64,000 nt of DNA from an uncultured Umboniibacter sp. (GCF_947497555.1 NZ_CANMGY010000004.1:1-64000), one strand, 5' to 3'. Counted from the stretch's first letter, positions 7,949 through 17,833 are shown. Notes: generated from the letters alone by a model not told the origin. Translations and numbers: made by a program.

Positions 7949-9093
7949 CCACGTAAGGATTGGTAGACAGAACGAAGTATTCTAGCTGCCTCCACCACCT
8001 CATCAAGCGTACTAAACCGTCCAAAACTGAAGCGCAAAGAAGTGAGGGCAAGCTTTGCCGGCACACCAATTCCGACTAGAACAAAGCTGGGGTCGACGCT
8101 CGCAGAGTTGCAGGCTGAACCAGAGCTGACGGCAAGTTTATTCAACGACATCAACAGTGATTCGCCATCAACCCCCGAAAAGCTAAGGTTTAAATTCATT
8201 GGTGATCGATGTTCCATGGAGCCATTAACATGGATGCCCTCAACCCCCTGTAATTCAGCCAAAAATGCCTGCTGCAATGCCAAGGCGTGTGCCCTGTCTT
8301 GCTCAAGCTCGGCCGTTGCTATTTTGGCGGCTTCGCCGAAGCCAACTATTTGATGAGTTGGAAGTGTACCCGAACGCATACCTCGCTCGTGCCCACCACC
8401 ATGAATTTGAGCAGCGACTTTAATTTCTGGTGCTCTACGAACATAGAGCGCACCAATTCCCTTGGGGCCATACATTTTATGGGCCGAGATACTCAACAGA
8501 TCGATATTCAACGCCTCGACATCAATCGCCACTTTGGCCGCAGATTGCGCCGCATCAACATGAAACGCCACGTTATTACGACGACACAATTCGCCAATGT
8601 CAGCAATGGGATTCACCACCCCAATCTCGTTATTAACGTGCATGATACTCACCAATATCGTATCACTACGAAGTGCCTGTTCAACTTGAACGGCACTGAT
8701 TCGACCCGTCGAATCCGGCTGTAATTTAGTGATTTCAAAACCTTTGGTCGCGAGGTAATCGCAGGAATCTAGCACCGCTTTATGCTCGATGACTGAAGTG
8801 ATGATGTGCCGCCCCTGCTCAGCTCGAATCTCCGCAATACCCTTAATCGCAAGATTATCTGACTCAGTAGCACCTGACGTCCATACGATCTCTCGAGGAT
8901 TAGCACTAATCAGCTTGGCGACATGGGAGCGTGCTGCCTCAACGGCGGCCTCGGCTTGCCAGCCAATCACATGTGAGCGCGAAGCGGGATTACCAAAATT
9001 GCCATCAAGCTCGAGGCAGTTGATCATTTCCTTCGCTACGCGGGGATCGACAGGAGTCGTTGCTGCGTAATCAAGAAAAATAGGACGTTTCAT
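7945..9093 (-). CDS. iscS: Cysteine desulfurase, IscS type
   Basis: IscS removes sulfur from L-cysteine, with PLP, for Fe-S clusters, thiolated tRNA and other uses. The product is 382 residues, a little shorter than E. coli IscS. The N-terminus [14 protein letters not shown], the PLP lysine in [10 protein letters not shown] (about residue 208), and the catalytic cysteine loop [17 protein letters not shown] (about 328) are intact. The ATG follows GAGGAAGCTTGA. It lies 35 bases after trmJ on the same strand, so the two form an operon. Neither iscR, which usually sits between them, nor iscU/iscA/hscBA/fdx follows; the next gene is a converging MFS permease. Confidence 0.9.
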   Translation of the reverse strand: MKRPIFLDYAATTPVDPRVAKEMINCLELDGNFGNPASRSHVIGWQAEAAVEAARSHVAKLISANPREIVWTSGATESDNLAIKGIAEIRAEQGRHIITSVIEHKAVLDSCDYLATKGFEITKLQPDSTGRISAVQVEQALRSDTILVSIMHVNNEIGVVNPIADIGELCRRNNVAFHVDAAQSAAKVAIDVEALNIDLLSISAHKMYGPKGIGALYVRRAPEIKVAAQIHGGGHERGMRSGTLPTHQIVGFGEAAKIATAELEQDRAHALALQQAFLAELQGVEGIHVNGSMEHRSPMNLNLSFSGVDGESLLMSLNKLAVSSGSACNSASVDPSFVLVGIGVPAKLALTSLRFSFGRFSTLDEVVEAARILRSVYQSLRG

Positions 9094-9128
9094 TCAAGCT
9101 TCCTCATTAATGGCTGAAACAATGTTCA

Positions 9129-9866
9129 TTATTTGTTGTCTAGCTTTCTTTGCACGCCGCTCAGAATACCACGAAGAATTGATATTTCCGCTGACTTGGG
9201 ATGACTTCGGTAAAACAATTTACGCAGTCGCTGCATGGTAAGTTTAGGTTCTGCTCGATTATGGAAACCCACATCAACCATCACCTGCTCCAAGTGATCA
9301 AAAAAGAACTCCAAATCATCGCCGGTGGCCAAACTTTCCTCGGTGCTGCGCTCAACCGCAGTTTTAGTACTATCCAACAGAGCTAGTCGACTTTCATAAG
9401 CGAGGAGTTGAGCCGCTGCCGCGACGTTGAGTGACGAATACTCGGCACTGGTAGGAATATGTACATGATAATGACAGTGCGCTAATTCTTCATTTGTTAA
9501 GCCAGTGTCTTCGCGACCTAGCACCCAAGCGACTTGGTTTGCCTCACCACTCTTAAGTTTGGCTGCCATGATTGCACTGGCCTCCCGTGGGCTTACCAAT
9601 GGCCAATCCAGACCTCGAACCCTGGCGCTAGCTCCAATTACAAGCTGCTGACCCGCCAGCGCTTCGGCTAAACTAGTAGTATCCACTCGGTTTTGTAATA
9701 CCTTAAGTCCCTTCGACGCCATGGCTTCAGATTGCTCATTCACTTCACACCGTGGTTTCGCTAGTACTAACTTAGACAACCCCATAACCGCCATCGCTCT
9801 AGCGGTTGCTCCAATATTCCCGGGGTGGCTAGTTCCTACCATGACAACTGAAACACGATCTAACAT
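9129..9866 (-). CDS. trmJ: tRNA (cytidine/uridine-2'-O)-methyltransferase TrmJ
   Basis: TrmJ methylates the ribose at position 32 of the tRNA anticodon loop, using SAM. The SPOUT-fold motifs are clear: VMVGTSHPGNIGATARAM at the start, WVLGREDTGLTNEEL in the middle, and the knot IPTSAEYSSLNVAAAAQLLA. A C-terminal dimerising helical tail completes 245 residues, the usual size. It runs divergently from suhB and is followed by iscS, the common gammaproteobacterial arrangement except that iscR is absent. Confidence 0.94.
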   Translation of the reverse strand: MLDRVSVVMVGTSHPGNIGATARAMAVMGLSKLVLAKPRCEVNEQSEAMASKGLKVLQNRVDTTSLAEALAGQQLVIGASARVRGLDWPLVSPREASAIMAAKLKSGEANQVAWVLGREDTGLTNEELAHCHYHVHIPTSAEYSSLNVAAAAQLLAYESRLALLDSTKTAVERSTEESLATGDDLEFFFDHLEQVMVDVGFHNRAEPKLTMQRLRKLFYRSHPKSAEISILRGILSGVQRKLDNK

Positions 9867-9928
9867 GCAAAATTTCTCGACTAAACTAAAGTTGAACTGA
9901 AGTTTAGCACTACCGAGATATGACTAGC

Positions 9929-9934
9929 TATAAT
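9929..9934 (+). promoter_or_regulatory. Candidate -10 box of suhB
   Basis: A perfect TATAAT lies 90 bases before suhB in the divergent trmJ-suhB spacer. No -35 hexamer stands at the right distance (TTTAGC is 20 bases away), so the promoter is uncertain. Confidence 0.35.
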
Positions 9935-10024
9935 GAGGAAAAATTCTTATAGGGATGCAGGCAAAATTTTGTTAAGCTTGCCGCTCGCTAAGTCGAACCG
10001 TTTTTTTAAAAAGAGATTGCCATC

Positions 10025-10819
10025 ATGGAACCCATGCTAACCATAGCGCTTCGCGCTGCGCGTAAGGCAGGCGAGTTAATCGTTCGTGCCTCCGAAGAAC
10101 TTGAACTAGTTAAAGTTGATGAGAAGGGCCTAAATGACTTTGTCACTGAAGTCGACCGGCTTGCTGAAGCGGAAATCATTTATCACCTGCGCAAAGCCTA
10201 CCCTGATCATAAGATCTTAGGCGAAGAGTCAGGAACCACTGATGGCACCGCCGAATACGAATGGATTATTGATCCCCTCGACGGCACTCTTAACTTCATT
10301 CGTGGCATCCCCCACTACGCTGTTTCTATCGCTTGTATTTATCGTGGCAAAGTCGAACATGCCGTGGTACTCGACCCTATTCGTCGTGAAGAGTTCACCG
10401 CAACTCGCGGTCGTGGTGCGAACTTAAATGGCCGTCGTATCAGAGTAAGCTCGGCGCGTAACCTAGACAGCGCTCTACTTGCTACCGGCATCCCCTTCCG
10501 AGGCAAGCAAGATAAGCATATTGAAGGCTACACCAAAGGAATGGCACAACTTGCAGCACTCTCTACGGGAATTCGTCGCGCCGGAGCGGCAAGTCTTGAT
10601 CTCGCTTACGTTGCTGCGGGCAGAGTCGATGCGTTTTGGGAACTTGGTCTGGCTAGTTGGGACATGGCAGCGGGAACATTACTCGTGAAGGAAGCCGGTG
10701 GTTTAGTCGCTGACCTCGATGGAGGCCATGATTACCTCACTTCCGGACATATCGTCGCTGCCTCGCCGAAGCTGATTAAACCTATTCTACAGAATGTTCG
10801 TCCTCATTTATCGCTCTGA
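10025..10819 (+). CDS. suhB: Inositol-1-monophosphatase / Nus factor SuhB
   Basis: SuhB hydrolyses inositol monophosphates with Mg2+ and, in E. coli, also works with the rRNA antitermination complex. Metal-binding and catalytic motifs are intact: GEESG (about 67-71), WIIDPLDGTLNF (about 80-91) and the C-terminal WELGLASWDMAAGTLLVKEA. The 264-residue length is typical. The ATG at 10025 is preceded by AAAAAGAGATTGCCATC, with a modest GAG site. Its divergent pairing with trmJ is conserved across gammaproteobacteria. Confidence 0.95.
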   Translation: MEPMLTIALRAARKAGELIVRASEELELVKVDEKGLNDFVTEVDRLAEAEIIYHLRKAYPDHKILGEESGTTDGTAEYEWIIDPLDGTLNFIRGIPHYAVSIACIYRGKVEHAVVLDPIRREEFTATRGRGANLNGRRIRVSSARNLDSALLATGIPFRGKQDKHIEGYTKGMAQLAALSTGIRRAGAASLDLAYVAAGRVDAFWELGLASWDMAAGTLLVKEAGGLVADLDGGHDYLTSGHIVAASPKLIKPILQNVRPHLSL

Positions 10820-10842
10820 GGTCGCTATAAGATCACTTGGTC

Positions 10843-10873
10843 CCACTGGATAGTTTTCAAAGCCGTCCAGTGG
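10843..10873. terminator. Hairpin between convergent suhB and the glycerophosphodiesterase gene
   Basis: An 8-base perfect inverted repeat (CCACTGGA / TCCAGTGG) around a 15-base loop fills the gap between two converging genes. No T run follows on either strand, so it may work only weakly, or as an RNA 3' end stabiliser. Confidence 0.4.
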
Positions 10874-10887
10874 AAGCCCCAAGCCCG

Positions 10888-11760
10888 CTAATCGTTTGTC
10901 TGAACCATTTCTTGAAGCGTCTCTGGGACATCGGTGACGATACCATCGACACCCCAATCGAGCAGTTGGCGCATCGTCCCAACATCATTTATCGTCCATA
11001 CGTGAACCTTTAGCCCATTACTTTGCGCGTCGGCAATAAGCGCCGGAGTCACTACGGTCAAGCCAAAGTGTTCTAACGGTATTTGCAAAGCTTGCCCTTC
11101 GCCACTGTACCAATGACTTAGACCCAATTTGTGGAGAAAATAGAACCGTGCGACCTCCATGGTTGGCGAAGATGTCACGACATTTGGACACATTGCTCTA
11201 AAGGCACTCATCGCTTGAGTATGAAATGAACCGACGATTACTCGGTCAGATAGATCGTTCGTCGCGATAAATTCACATAGGCGTCTCGCCGCGTGTTCAC
11301 TCTTCGGCTTGATCTCAATGACGTAACGTATGTGATTAAACTCGTCGACTACTGACTGCAGAGTAGGTATACCTATGCCTAATCCTCGGTAGGAATAGTC
11401 TTCGCCTACAAGCATACCGTAGCCCGCATCAAGGGCGCCGAGCTCAATCGAAGTTAAATCCGCTACAAAACCTTTTCCATTAGTAGTTCTATCCACCCGG
11501 TCATCGTGAATCACTACCAACTTTTCGTCCGAACTTAGGTGCACATCAAGCTCTAACACCGAGGCACCTATTGCCACCGCATGCCGGAAGGCGATTAGCG
11601 TATTCTCAGGACGATGAGCCTTCCCGCCTCGATGAGCGATGACATCAAAACTACTATCACTAAAGAAGGAGGGAAATTCCGTTGCCTCGGATGAGGGCCA
11701 CACGCGTAACACCGCGTAGATCATGGCAAGTACCACGACGCAGACTAGTAATCGTTTCAT
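10888..11760 (-). CDS. Glycerophosphodiester phosphodiesterase
   Basis: GDPD enzymes cut glycerophosphodiesters to glycerol-3-phosphate and an alcohol in phospholipid turnover. The N-terminus has one hydrophobic segment (residues about 4-20), so the enzyme is probably membrane-tethered or exported. The catalytic set is present: VIAHRGGKAHRPENTL (about 40-55), ELDVHLSSD with the metal-binding E and D, and VIHDDRVDRTT. The (beta/alpha)8 barrel ends with VHVWTINDVGTMRQLLDWGV and IVTDVPE, typical of the family. It follows the glycosyltransferase by 36 bases on the same strand. The precise substrate is not evident. Confidence 0.9.
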   Translation of the reverse strand: MKRLLVCVVVLAMIYAVLRVWPSSEATEFPSFFSDSSFDVIAHRGGKAHRPENTLIAFRHAVAIGASVLELDVHLSSDEKLVVIHDDRVDRTTNGKGFVADLTSIELGALDAGYGMLVGEDYSYRGLGIGIPTLQSVVDEFNHIRYVIEIKPKSEHAARRLCEFIATNDLSDRVIVGSFHTQAMSAFRAMCPNVVTSSPTMEVARFYFLHKLGLSHWYSGEGQALQIPLEHFGLTVVTPALIADAQSNGLKVHVWTINDVGTMRQLLDWGVDGIVTDVPETLQEMVQTND

Positions 11761-11796
11761 GCTATTTTGCTCTGCTCAATTATTCTAATTATCGAA

Positions 11797-13068
11797 TTAT
11801 TCGTTATTGTTATTGCGCTCGTCAACGGCGTTTCGAAACGCTGAGAATTCAGTCTTAACCTGAATCCATTGCGACATAAACTGATAGCTTTTGGCACCGT
11901 GATAATTCATTAGCAACCCCGTTAAGTTGCCCTGCCGATGAGTTTCAATGCCAATCTCTAAAATATTAGTTAGTCGATCTGTTAGATTATCCATCCATTT
12001 TTGGGCAGCAAACTGACTGAGGAATGGCTTAGTATGACGCTGTCTCTCGTTAAAGTACTCGTCATCACAGAGCAATCGAATCGTAGCTGCAACAAAACTC
12101 TCATCATCTGAGACTACGACACCGGGCCACTGATCCAACTCCATCAGCATACCCTCGGCGCCTATATTGGTCGTCACCGAAGGCGTCCCCACAATCGCTG
12201 CTTCTAATAACTTCCCTTTCAGCCCTGCGCCAAAACGCAACGGTGCTAACAGCACCTTGGCTCTACTGATGACAGATAACGCATCGTCGGCTCGCCCCTT
12301 AATAGTGAAACCTTGCTTCGGTTGATTAAGCTGCATGGCTTTCGGGGGTAAGTAGGCGCCGTAAATACTAAGAGTTGCTGCAGGAAGCTGCTCGCGTACA
12401 CGCGGCCACAGCCGGTAGAGCTCCCGGACACTATCCCAGTTAGGCGCATGTCGAAAGTTGCCAATAGCGACTGCGCCTTCTCGTTCAGTGTAGGGTTTAG
12501 GTGCAACCTCTAGTTCCTCAGCTTCAATTAGGAACGGTAGTAACGCCAGGTGAGATGACGGTACCTTAAAGGTATTAACAAGCAGTTGGTGCTCATGCGG
12601 GGAGATTATCAAACTCAAGTCACTACGATGAATTGCCGCCAATTCACGTTTAAACTTCTCCGCGTTCAGCAGTCGTTCAACTCGAAATTCCTCTTCCGCC
12701 ATAACACAGCGTCGGCGTTCCTCTCGCAACGACTGTAGGTCTTCAGTATCCAATACTTTTATGGCGTTCGGACAATATTGACTAACACGCCAACCGAACT
12801 GCTCTTCGGTCATAAAACGGTCGAAAACCACTAATTGAGGGGCGAACTGACTCACAAATTCGTCAAAACTAGCACTGTTAAGTTCCAACTGCTGCGACTC
12901 GTAGCCTAATTCGCTAATGTTCTCGGAATACTCGGTGCGCTCTGCCGCGCTGGCAATGCAAAGCCTGCTAGCCTTGGCGGCAAACAGTTTGGCGAGTGAC
13001 ATGAAGTGTCTACCTGCCGCTGACGAAGTAGGCTCCGGCCAAACATAGCCAATCATTAATACACGCAT
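11797..13068 (-). CDS. GT4-like glycosyltransferase
   Basis: The product (423 residues) is a GT-B fold glycosyltransferase. The C-terminal donor-binding half is clear: FTIKGRADDALSVISRAKVL, then LAPLRFGAGLKGKLLEA and GTPSVTTNIGAEGM, matching the group 1/GT4 pattern including the acidic/Gly-rich site. The N-terminal half begins MRVLMIGYVWPEPTSSAAGR, a usual Rossmann start. There is no polysaccharide cluster around it, so its acceptor is unknown. A run of asparagines (ERNNNNE) ends the protein. It stands alone after the terminator of the leucine dehydrogenase gene and may be co-transcribed with the phosphodiesterase downstream. Confidence 0.8.
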   Translation of the reverse strand: MRVLMIGYVWPEPTSSAAGRHFMSLAKLFAAKASRLCIASAAERTEYSENISELGYESQQLELNSASFDEFVSQFAPQLVVFDRFMTEEQFGWRVSQYCPNAIKVLDTEDLQSLREERRRCVMAEEEFRVERLLNAEKFKRELAAIHRSDLSLIISPHEHQLLVNTFKVPSSHLALLPFLIEAEELEVAPKPYTEREGAVAIGNFRHAPNWDSVRELYRLWPRVREQLPAATLSIYGAYLPPKAMQLNQPKQGFTIKGRADDALSVISRAKVLLAPLRFGAGLKGKLLEAAIVGTPSVTTNIGAEGMLMELDQWPGVVVSDDESFVAATIRLLCDDEYFNERQRHTKPFLSQFAAQKWMDNLTDRLTNILEIGIETHRQGNLTGLLMNYHGAKSYQFMSQWIQVKTEFSAFRNAVDERNNNNE

Positions 13069-13103
13069 ACGAAATTCCGCTAAATCTCACCCCTATTATA
13101 ACG

Positions 13104-13132
13104 TAAAACGGCCCATGCATGGACATGGGCCG
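13104..13132 (-). terminator. Intrinsic terminator of the dehydrogenase operon
   Basis: On the minus strand a perfect 9-base stem (CGGCCCATG / CATGGGCCG) with a 6-base loop is followed by TTTTACG. It lies about 30 bases after the dehydrogenase stop. Confidence 0.8.
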
Positions 13133-13163
13133 AGCGATTACAGGATTTTGTTTAAAAACTCTG

Positions 13164-14228
13164 TTATGCGGATAATAATTTGTCCTTAGAAGACAGGCCG
13201 TTCTCAACACGTAACTTAGCTAACTTAACAGCGGCAGCCCCGGCAGTAACACTATGTGAATTCGCATAATCGAAAACTGCTGCGAGGGTATTTGATATCT
13301 CGGAAATTTGCCGTTCAACGTTGATATTTGCCGTTGGGGAATACTGTGAGAACGCATCAATAATGCCACCTGAATTTACCGCAAAGTCAGGCGCGTAAAG
13401 AATCTCTCGTTTCATTAACTCCTGTTCTACCGATGCCGTCGCAAGCTGATTATTCGCGGCACCGCAGACCAATCCGGTTTGCAACTTGGCAATCGATTCA
13501 GTGTTGAGAATAGCGCCCATCGCGCACGGAGCGAAAACATCCATGGGTAATGTCATGAGTAGACCAGGATCGACAATCTTAGCTCCCAGAGCGCGAGCTC
13601 TGTCGGCATTATCCAGATTCGGATCAGCACCAAAGACGCTAACGCCCGCTTCAATGAGTAGCTTGCAGAGGTGCCGACCAACATTGCCAAATCCTTGAAT
13701 TCCTACCGTTAAACCAGAGAGATGATTTTGACCGTAGCGAACTCGAACCGATTCCTTCATCGCAAAATACACACCTTTTGCTGTGCTGGGTGACGGATCA
13801 CCGTGATGTGCCTGTGAACTCGATACGCCCGTCACATAGGGAGTTCGCTGTGCGATAAGCTGCATAGCCGATACGCTTGTACCGGAGTCCTCTGCAGTGA
13901 TGTATCGTCCCGAAAGGGATTGGACAAAGTCACCCATTGCTCGCCAAGTTTCCGCGTTGGCTTCACGCGCATTACCTATGATAACCGCTTTACCACCGCC
14001 AATGGGGAGCCCTGCTAAAGCATTTTTATAGGTCATTCCCTGAGACAGGCGAAGCACATCGTCTATTGCCGCTGCATCATTTTGGTAGGGAAACATTCTA
14101 CAGCCGCCCATAGCTGGCCCTAAACGCGAATCATGTATCGCGATAATCGCCTTTAAACCGCTCTCTCTGCATTCATGAAATACCACATTTTCATGCTGAT
14201 CGAAGTTCCTATTACTAAAAACACTCAT
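13164..14228 (-). CDS. Leu/Phe/Val-type amino-acid dehydrogenase
   Basis: The enzyme oxidatively deaminates a branched-chain or aromatic amino acid to its 2-oxoacid with NAD+. The family core is present: LGPAMGGCRMFPY, the catalytic lysine region GMTYKNALAGLPIGGGKAVI (about 75-95), EDSGTSVSAM, and the nucleotide-binding loop GIQGFGNVGRHL (about 180). It has 354 residues. The start ATG at 14228 shares a base with the TGA of the upstream oxidoreductase (TGATG), so translation is coupled. That pairing suggests the 2-oxoacid it makes feeds the neighbour enzyme. Leucine or phenylalanine specificity cannot be told by eye. Confidence 0.88.
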   Translation of the reverse strand: MSVFSNRNFDQHENVVFHECRESGLKAIIAIHDSRLGPAMGGCRMFPYQNDAAAIDDVLRLSQGMTYKNALAGLPIGGGKAVIIGNAREANAETWRAMGDFVQSLSGRYITAEDSGTSVSAMQLIAQRTPYVTGVSSSQAHHGDPSPSTAKGVYFAMKESVRVRYGQNHLSGLTVGIQGFGNVGRHLCKLLIEAGVSVFGADPNLDNADRARALGAKIVDPGLLMTLPMDVFAPCAMGAILNTESIAKLQTGLVCGAANNQLATASVEQELMKREILYAPDFAVNSGGIIDAFSQYSPTANINVERQISEISNTLAAVFDYANSHSVTAGAAAVKLAKLRVENGLSSKDKLLSA

Positions 14229-17200
14229 CAAACTTCCTCATTAATTTTATTATTATCGTTGCTAATGTTTGTTACGGGTATCCGTTCAGCGAGCATGGCA
14301 CCCATTGAGTGCTGTAACTGCTGGCGATACTCCGGAACCGCGGCGGCTTTAATGTGACCATAGCCCCGAAGTGACATCGGCAGCGCCGCGATCTCTAGCG
14401 CCACATCAAAGTTTTCTGTCGTTAGGCGCTGAGTAAGGCGGGTCAGGACGTTGCGGTACTCTTCGATCAGTTCACGTTCCTCTACCCGATCTTGGTGATA
14501 ACCAAATACATCGAAGCGAGTTCCACGTAGCATTTTAAATTTCGCCAACACTGATAGTACCGGGGTTAACCAGGCGCCGAAGCGACGTTTGTGAATTCGG
14601 CCATCGGTTCCTTTCTTCGATAACATAGGCGGTGCCAAGTTATAGGCCACCTTAAAGCCATCTTCAAACTGCGTCGCTAACGACTTTTTAAAGTGACTCG
14701 TGGTCTGTAGTCTCGCGACCTCATACTCGTCCTTATAGGCCATCAATTTGAACAGTGACCGAGCAACTGCTGTCGCTAATGGCAATGTGCTGTCGTCAAA
14801 TAATGCGCTTTCAGCTTTAGCCACTGCGGCAACATCATTAACAAATTGCTGGGCATAAGCTTCATTCTGATAGTCAACAAGGCGTTCAAAACGATCGTCG
14901 ACGACATCTTGATAGTCGGTCAGCAACGCGACCTCTTGATGAACTTTCGCAGTGAAGGCGTTAGGGTCATGTGCAAGCAACCTACCAAGTTCGAAGGCTC
15001 GCTTATTTTGATCAATCGCTACTGCGTTCAATTCAATTGCGCGGAAGATAGCTTCTTGCGAAACCGGCAGCAGACCTCGTTGGTAGGCACAGCCCATCAA
15101 CATTAAGTTTGATCCAATGGAATCACCAAGCAACTGTTCAGCGAGATCTGTCGCATGGTAGAACGCGACGCGATCAGTACCTAAGTGATCTGAAATCTCG
15201 GCCTTGATCGCATCCATAGGCAAAGAGTGATCGCGATCTTTGAAGATTTCTGATGTGGGGGTGTCGACTTCGTTAATAATCGCAAATGAGCGCTGACTGT
15301 CGACCTTCGCTAGTGACTCATCGCTTCCTGCAACCACCAAATCGCAACCAAGTAATAAGTCTGCCTCGCCCGCTGGAACACGGACGGCGTGAATATCCTC
15401 TTGCCTAGCCGCTACGCGAACATGACAAACTACCGCACCAAACTTTTGTGCAAGACCGGTTTGATTCATGGTTGCGCAGCCCTTACCTTCGAGGTGCGCG
15501 GCCATAGCAATGAGACTCGTGACAGTTAATACCCCGGTTCCACCCACACCGGTAGCCACGATATTCCAGGGCTTATCCAGTGTCACGTGCTGCTCCGGCT
15601 CGGGCAACACCACCGACGGCATGTCGCTCTGTGCACTATGCTTTCGCAAGGTCCCTTCCACACTGACAAAGCTTGGGCAGAAGCCCTTTACACAACTGAA
15701 ATCAAGATTACAGGCACTCTGGTCAATGCGACGTTTGACACCCACTTCCGTTTTAAGAGGCTGAAGTGAGAGACAATTTGACGCTACACCACAATCCCCA
15801 CAGCCTTCACAGACTTCAGGATTAATGATGAGCCGTTGTTTTGGGGTAGGAAAGGCTTTCTTTTTACGGCGACGACGTTTCTCTGAAGCACAGGTCTGTT
15901 GGTAAACAATCACGGTACAGCCTGATGTTTCGCGCAAGTCACGTTGCACCGCATCAAGATCATCTCGCCAATGAACACTAACTCCGTCAAACGGAGCCTG
16001 AGGCATAACATCATCAACCTCTTTGGGGTCAATGACCCAAGCGATACGATCAACGCCTTCGCCCTTCAGCTGAAATAGCAGTCTATCGATGCTGAGTTCA
16101 CCATCAATAGGCTGACCACCAGTCATTGCAACGGCGTCATTAAAGAGAATTTTATAGGTGATATTGACCTTCGCTGACACCGCTTGGCGAATAGCAAGAA
16201 TACCAGAATGGAAATAGGTGCCATCGCCCAAATTTTGGAATACGTGCTTCGTTGAAGTAAAGGGTGCTTGCCCCACCCAGGTAACACCCTCTCCGCCCAT
16301 CTGGGTGAAGCTCACTCCTTCACGCTCTCCGGGCATCCAAGTCGCCATATAATGGCAGCCAATGCCCGCCATAGCTCGAGAGCCTTCAGGAACTTTGGTA
16401 GAGGTATTGTGGGGACAACCGGAACAGTAATGCGGCGATCTTTCCACTAGCGGTTTTCTTGCAAAGAGCGCTAATTCCTTGTTGTTAATAAAGTCCAAGC
16501 GCTGTTGAACAATGTCTGACGTAAAGAAACGAGCGATTCGATGAGCGATAACACGAGCGATCATCGCCGGCGTTAATTCACTTAAATTCGGTAGTAGGTC
16601 CTTGCCCGTTTCGTCGAATTCACCCACTACACGTGGCCGCTCCTCGGTTGGCCAGTTATACAGCTGACCCGTTAGCTGATCCTCAATGATAGATCGTTTC
16701 TCTTCGACAACTAAAATTTCGTCGAGGCCTTCAGCAAACTGGTGAGTAACAACCGGCTCTAGCGGCCAGCTCATACCCACCTTGTAAACTCTCAGACCAA
16801 TATTAGCGGCGAGGCCTTCATCAATACCGAGATCATCCAGAGCCTGCATAACGTCGAGGTAGGACTTTCCGGTAGTAATGATTCCGAGGCGCGGCTTCTC
16901 GGAATCGATCACAATTTTGTTTAGATTATTGACCCTGGCAAACTCTCGCGCGGCATAGATTTTATACTTATTAAGTCGTTCTTCTTGCTCAAGCGGTTTA
17001 TCGGGCCAGCGCGCGTGTACGCCTCCTTCCGGCAGGGCGAAATCTGTCGGGATTTTGATCTCAATTCTGTTCGGATCAATATTGGCAGAGATCGCAGAAT
17101 CCATATTTTCAGTGATTGCCTTCAGGGCAACCCAACAGCCACAATAGCGTGAAAGCTCCCACCCAAAGATACCGAGATCAAGTACTTCCTGAACGTTAGC

Positions 17201-17719
17201 GGGATTGAGTACCGGTACTGAAGCACCAATAAACATATGCTCACTTTGATGAGGTAGAGTAGACGATTTACAGGCGTGGTCATCACCAGCTACAGCCAGA
17301 ACACCGCCGTACTTAGACGTGCCGGCGGCGTTGGCATGCTTAATAACATCCATCGAGCGGTCAACACCTGGTCCTTTGCCATACCACATTGAGAACACAC
17401 CATCGTAGTTCGCTCCCGGGTTAAAGTTGACCTGCTGAGTGCCCCAGACTGCGGTGGCCGCAAGGTCTTCGTTTATACCGGGTTGAAACTTCACATGGTT
17501 TTCTTCGAGGTAATTGCGAGCGCGCCAAAGTGCTTGGTCCACGCCACCTAGCGGAGAGCCGCGATATCCCGAGATAAATCCGGCGGTGTTAATCCCTCGC
17601 GCAAGATCGCGCTGACGCTGAAGAAGAGGCAGTCTTACCAGGGCCTCAATGCCAGTCATGTAGGCACGTTTTGCCTCTGGATTGTACTTATCGTCGAGCG
17701 TTACCGACTTATCGATCAT
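14228..17719 (-). CDS. Indolepyruvate:ferredoxin oxidoreductase family protein (fused alpha and beta/gamma parts)
   Basis: This 1163-residue enzyme decarboxylates an aryl- or branched-chain 2-oxoacid with thiamine diphosphate and makes an acyl-CoA, passing electrons to ferredoxin. In order one sees an N-terminal pyrimidine-binding part (TAGFISGYRGSPLGGVD, about 46-62), a cysteine motif HYCSGCPHNTS (about 430), a TPP-binding part (GGEGVTWVGQAPF, GDGTYFHSG), a 4Fe-4S motif CEGCGDCGVASNC (about 640) with further cysteines, and a gamma domain opening with VATGVGGTGVLTV (about 725). Such fused forms are usual in aerobic proteobacteria. It is translationally coupled to the amino-acid dehydrogenase and faces a divergent Lrp regulator 194 bases away. 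Confidence 0.9.
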   Translation of the reverse strand: MIDKSVTLDDKYNPEAKRAYMTGIEALVRLPLLQRQRDLARGINTAGFISGYRGSPLGGVDQALWRARNYLEENHVKFQPGINEDLAATAVWGTQQVNFNPGANYDGVFSMWYGKGPGVDRSMDVIKHANAAGTSKYGGVLAVAGDDHACKSSTLPHQSEHMFIGASVPVLNPANVQEVLDLGIFGWELSRYCGCWVALKAITENMDSAISANIDPNRIEIKIPTDFALPEGGVHARWPDKPLEQEERLNKYKIYAAREFARVNNLNKIVIDSEKPRLGIITTGKSYLDVMQALDDLGIDEGLAANIGLRVYKVGMSWPLEPVVTHQFAEGLDEILVVEEKRSIIEDQLTGQLYNWPTEERPRVVGEFDETGKDLLPNLSELTPAMIARVIAHRIARFFTSDIVQQRLDFINNKELALFARKPLVERSPHYCSGCPHNTSTKVPEGSRAMAGIGCHYMATWMPGEREGVSFTQMGGEGVTWVGQAPFTSTKHVFQNLGDGTYFHSGILAIRQAVSAKVNITYKILFNDAVAMTGGQPIDGELSIDRLLFQLKGEGVDRIAWVIDPKEVDDVMPQAPFDGVSVHWRDDLDAVQRDLRETSGCTVIVYQQTCASEKRRRRKKKAFPTPKQRLIINPEVCEGCGDCGVASNCLSLQPLKTEVGVKRRIDQSACNLDFSCVKGFCPSFVSVEGTLRKHSAQSDMPSVVLPEPEQHVTLDKPWNIVATGVGGTGVLTVTSLIAMAAHLEGKGCATMNQTGLAQKFGAVVCHVRVAARQEDIHAVRVPAGEADLLLGCDLVVAGSDESLAKVDSQRSFAIINEVDTPTSEIFKDRDHSLPMDAIKAEISDHLGTDRVAFYHATDLAEQLLGDSIGSNLMLMGCAYQRGLLPVSQEAIFRAIELNAVAIDQNKRAFELGRLLAHDPNAFTAKVHQEVALLTDYQDVVDDRFERLVDYQNEAYAQQFVNDVAAVAKAESALFDDSTLPLATAVARSLFKLMAYKDEYEVARLQTTSHFKKSLATQFEDGFKVAYNLAPPMLSKKGTDGRIHKRRFGAWLTPVLSVLAKFKMLRGTRFDVFGYHQDRVEERELIEEYRNVLTRLTQRLTTENFDVALEIAALPMSLRGYGHIKAAAVPEYRQQLQHSMGAMLAERIPVTNISNDNNKINEEV

Positions 17720-17833
17720 AATTGCTACTCCACCACTTCATTTTTGTTATAAGATCAGGCGATTAGTTATTACATAATCTTAGAATCTCCGCGGCGAAAT
17801 TGTTATTTTCAATAAGCTAAGTTTTGCCTTAAT

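Noticed and set aside
8287-8724. Frame of 145 codons on the plus strand inside iscS
   Set aside because: iscS on the minus strand has full motif support; this frame has no recognisable protein pattern and no ribosome site.
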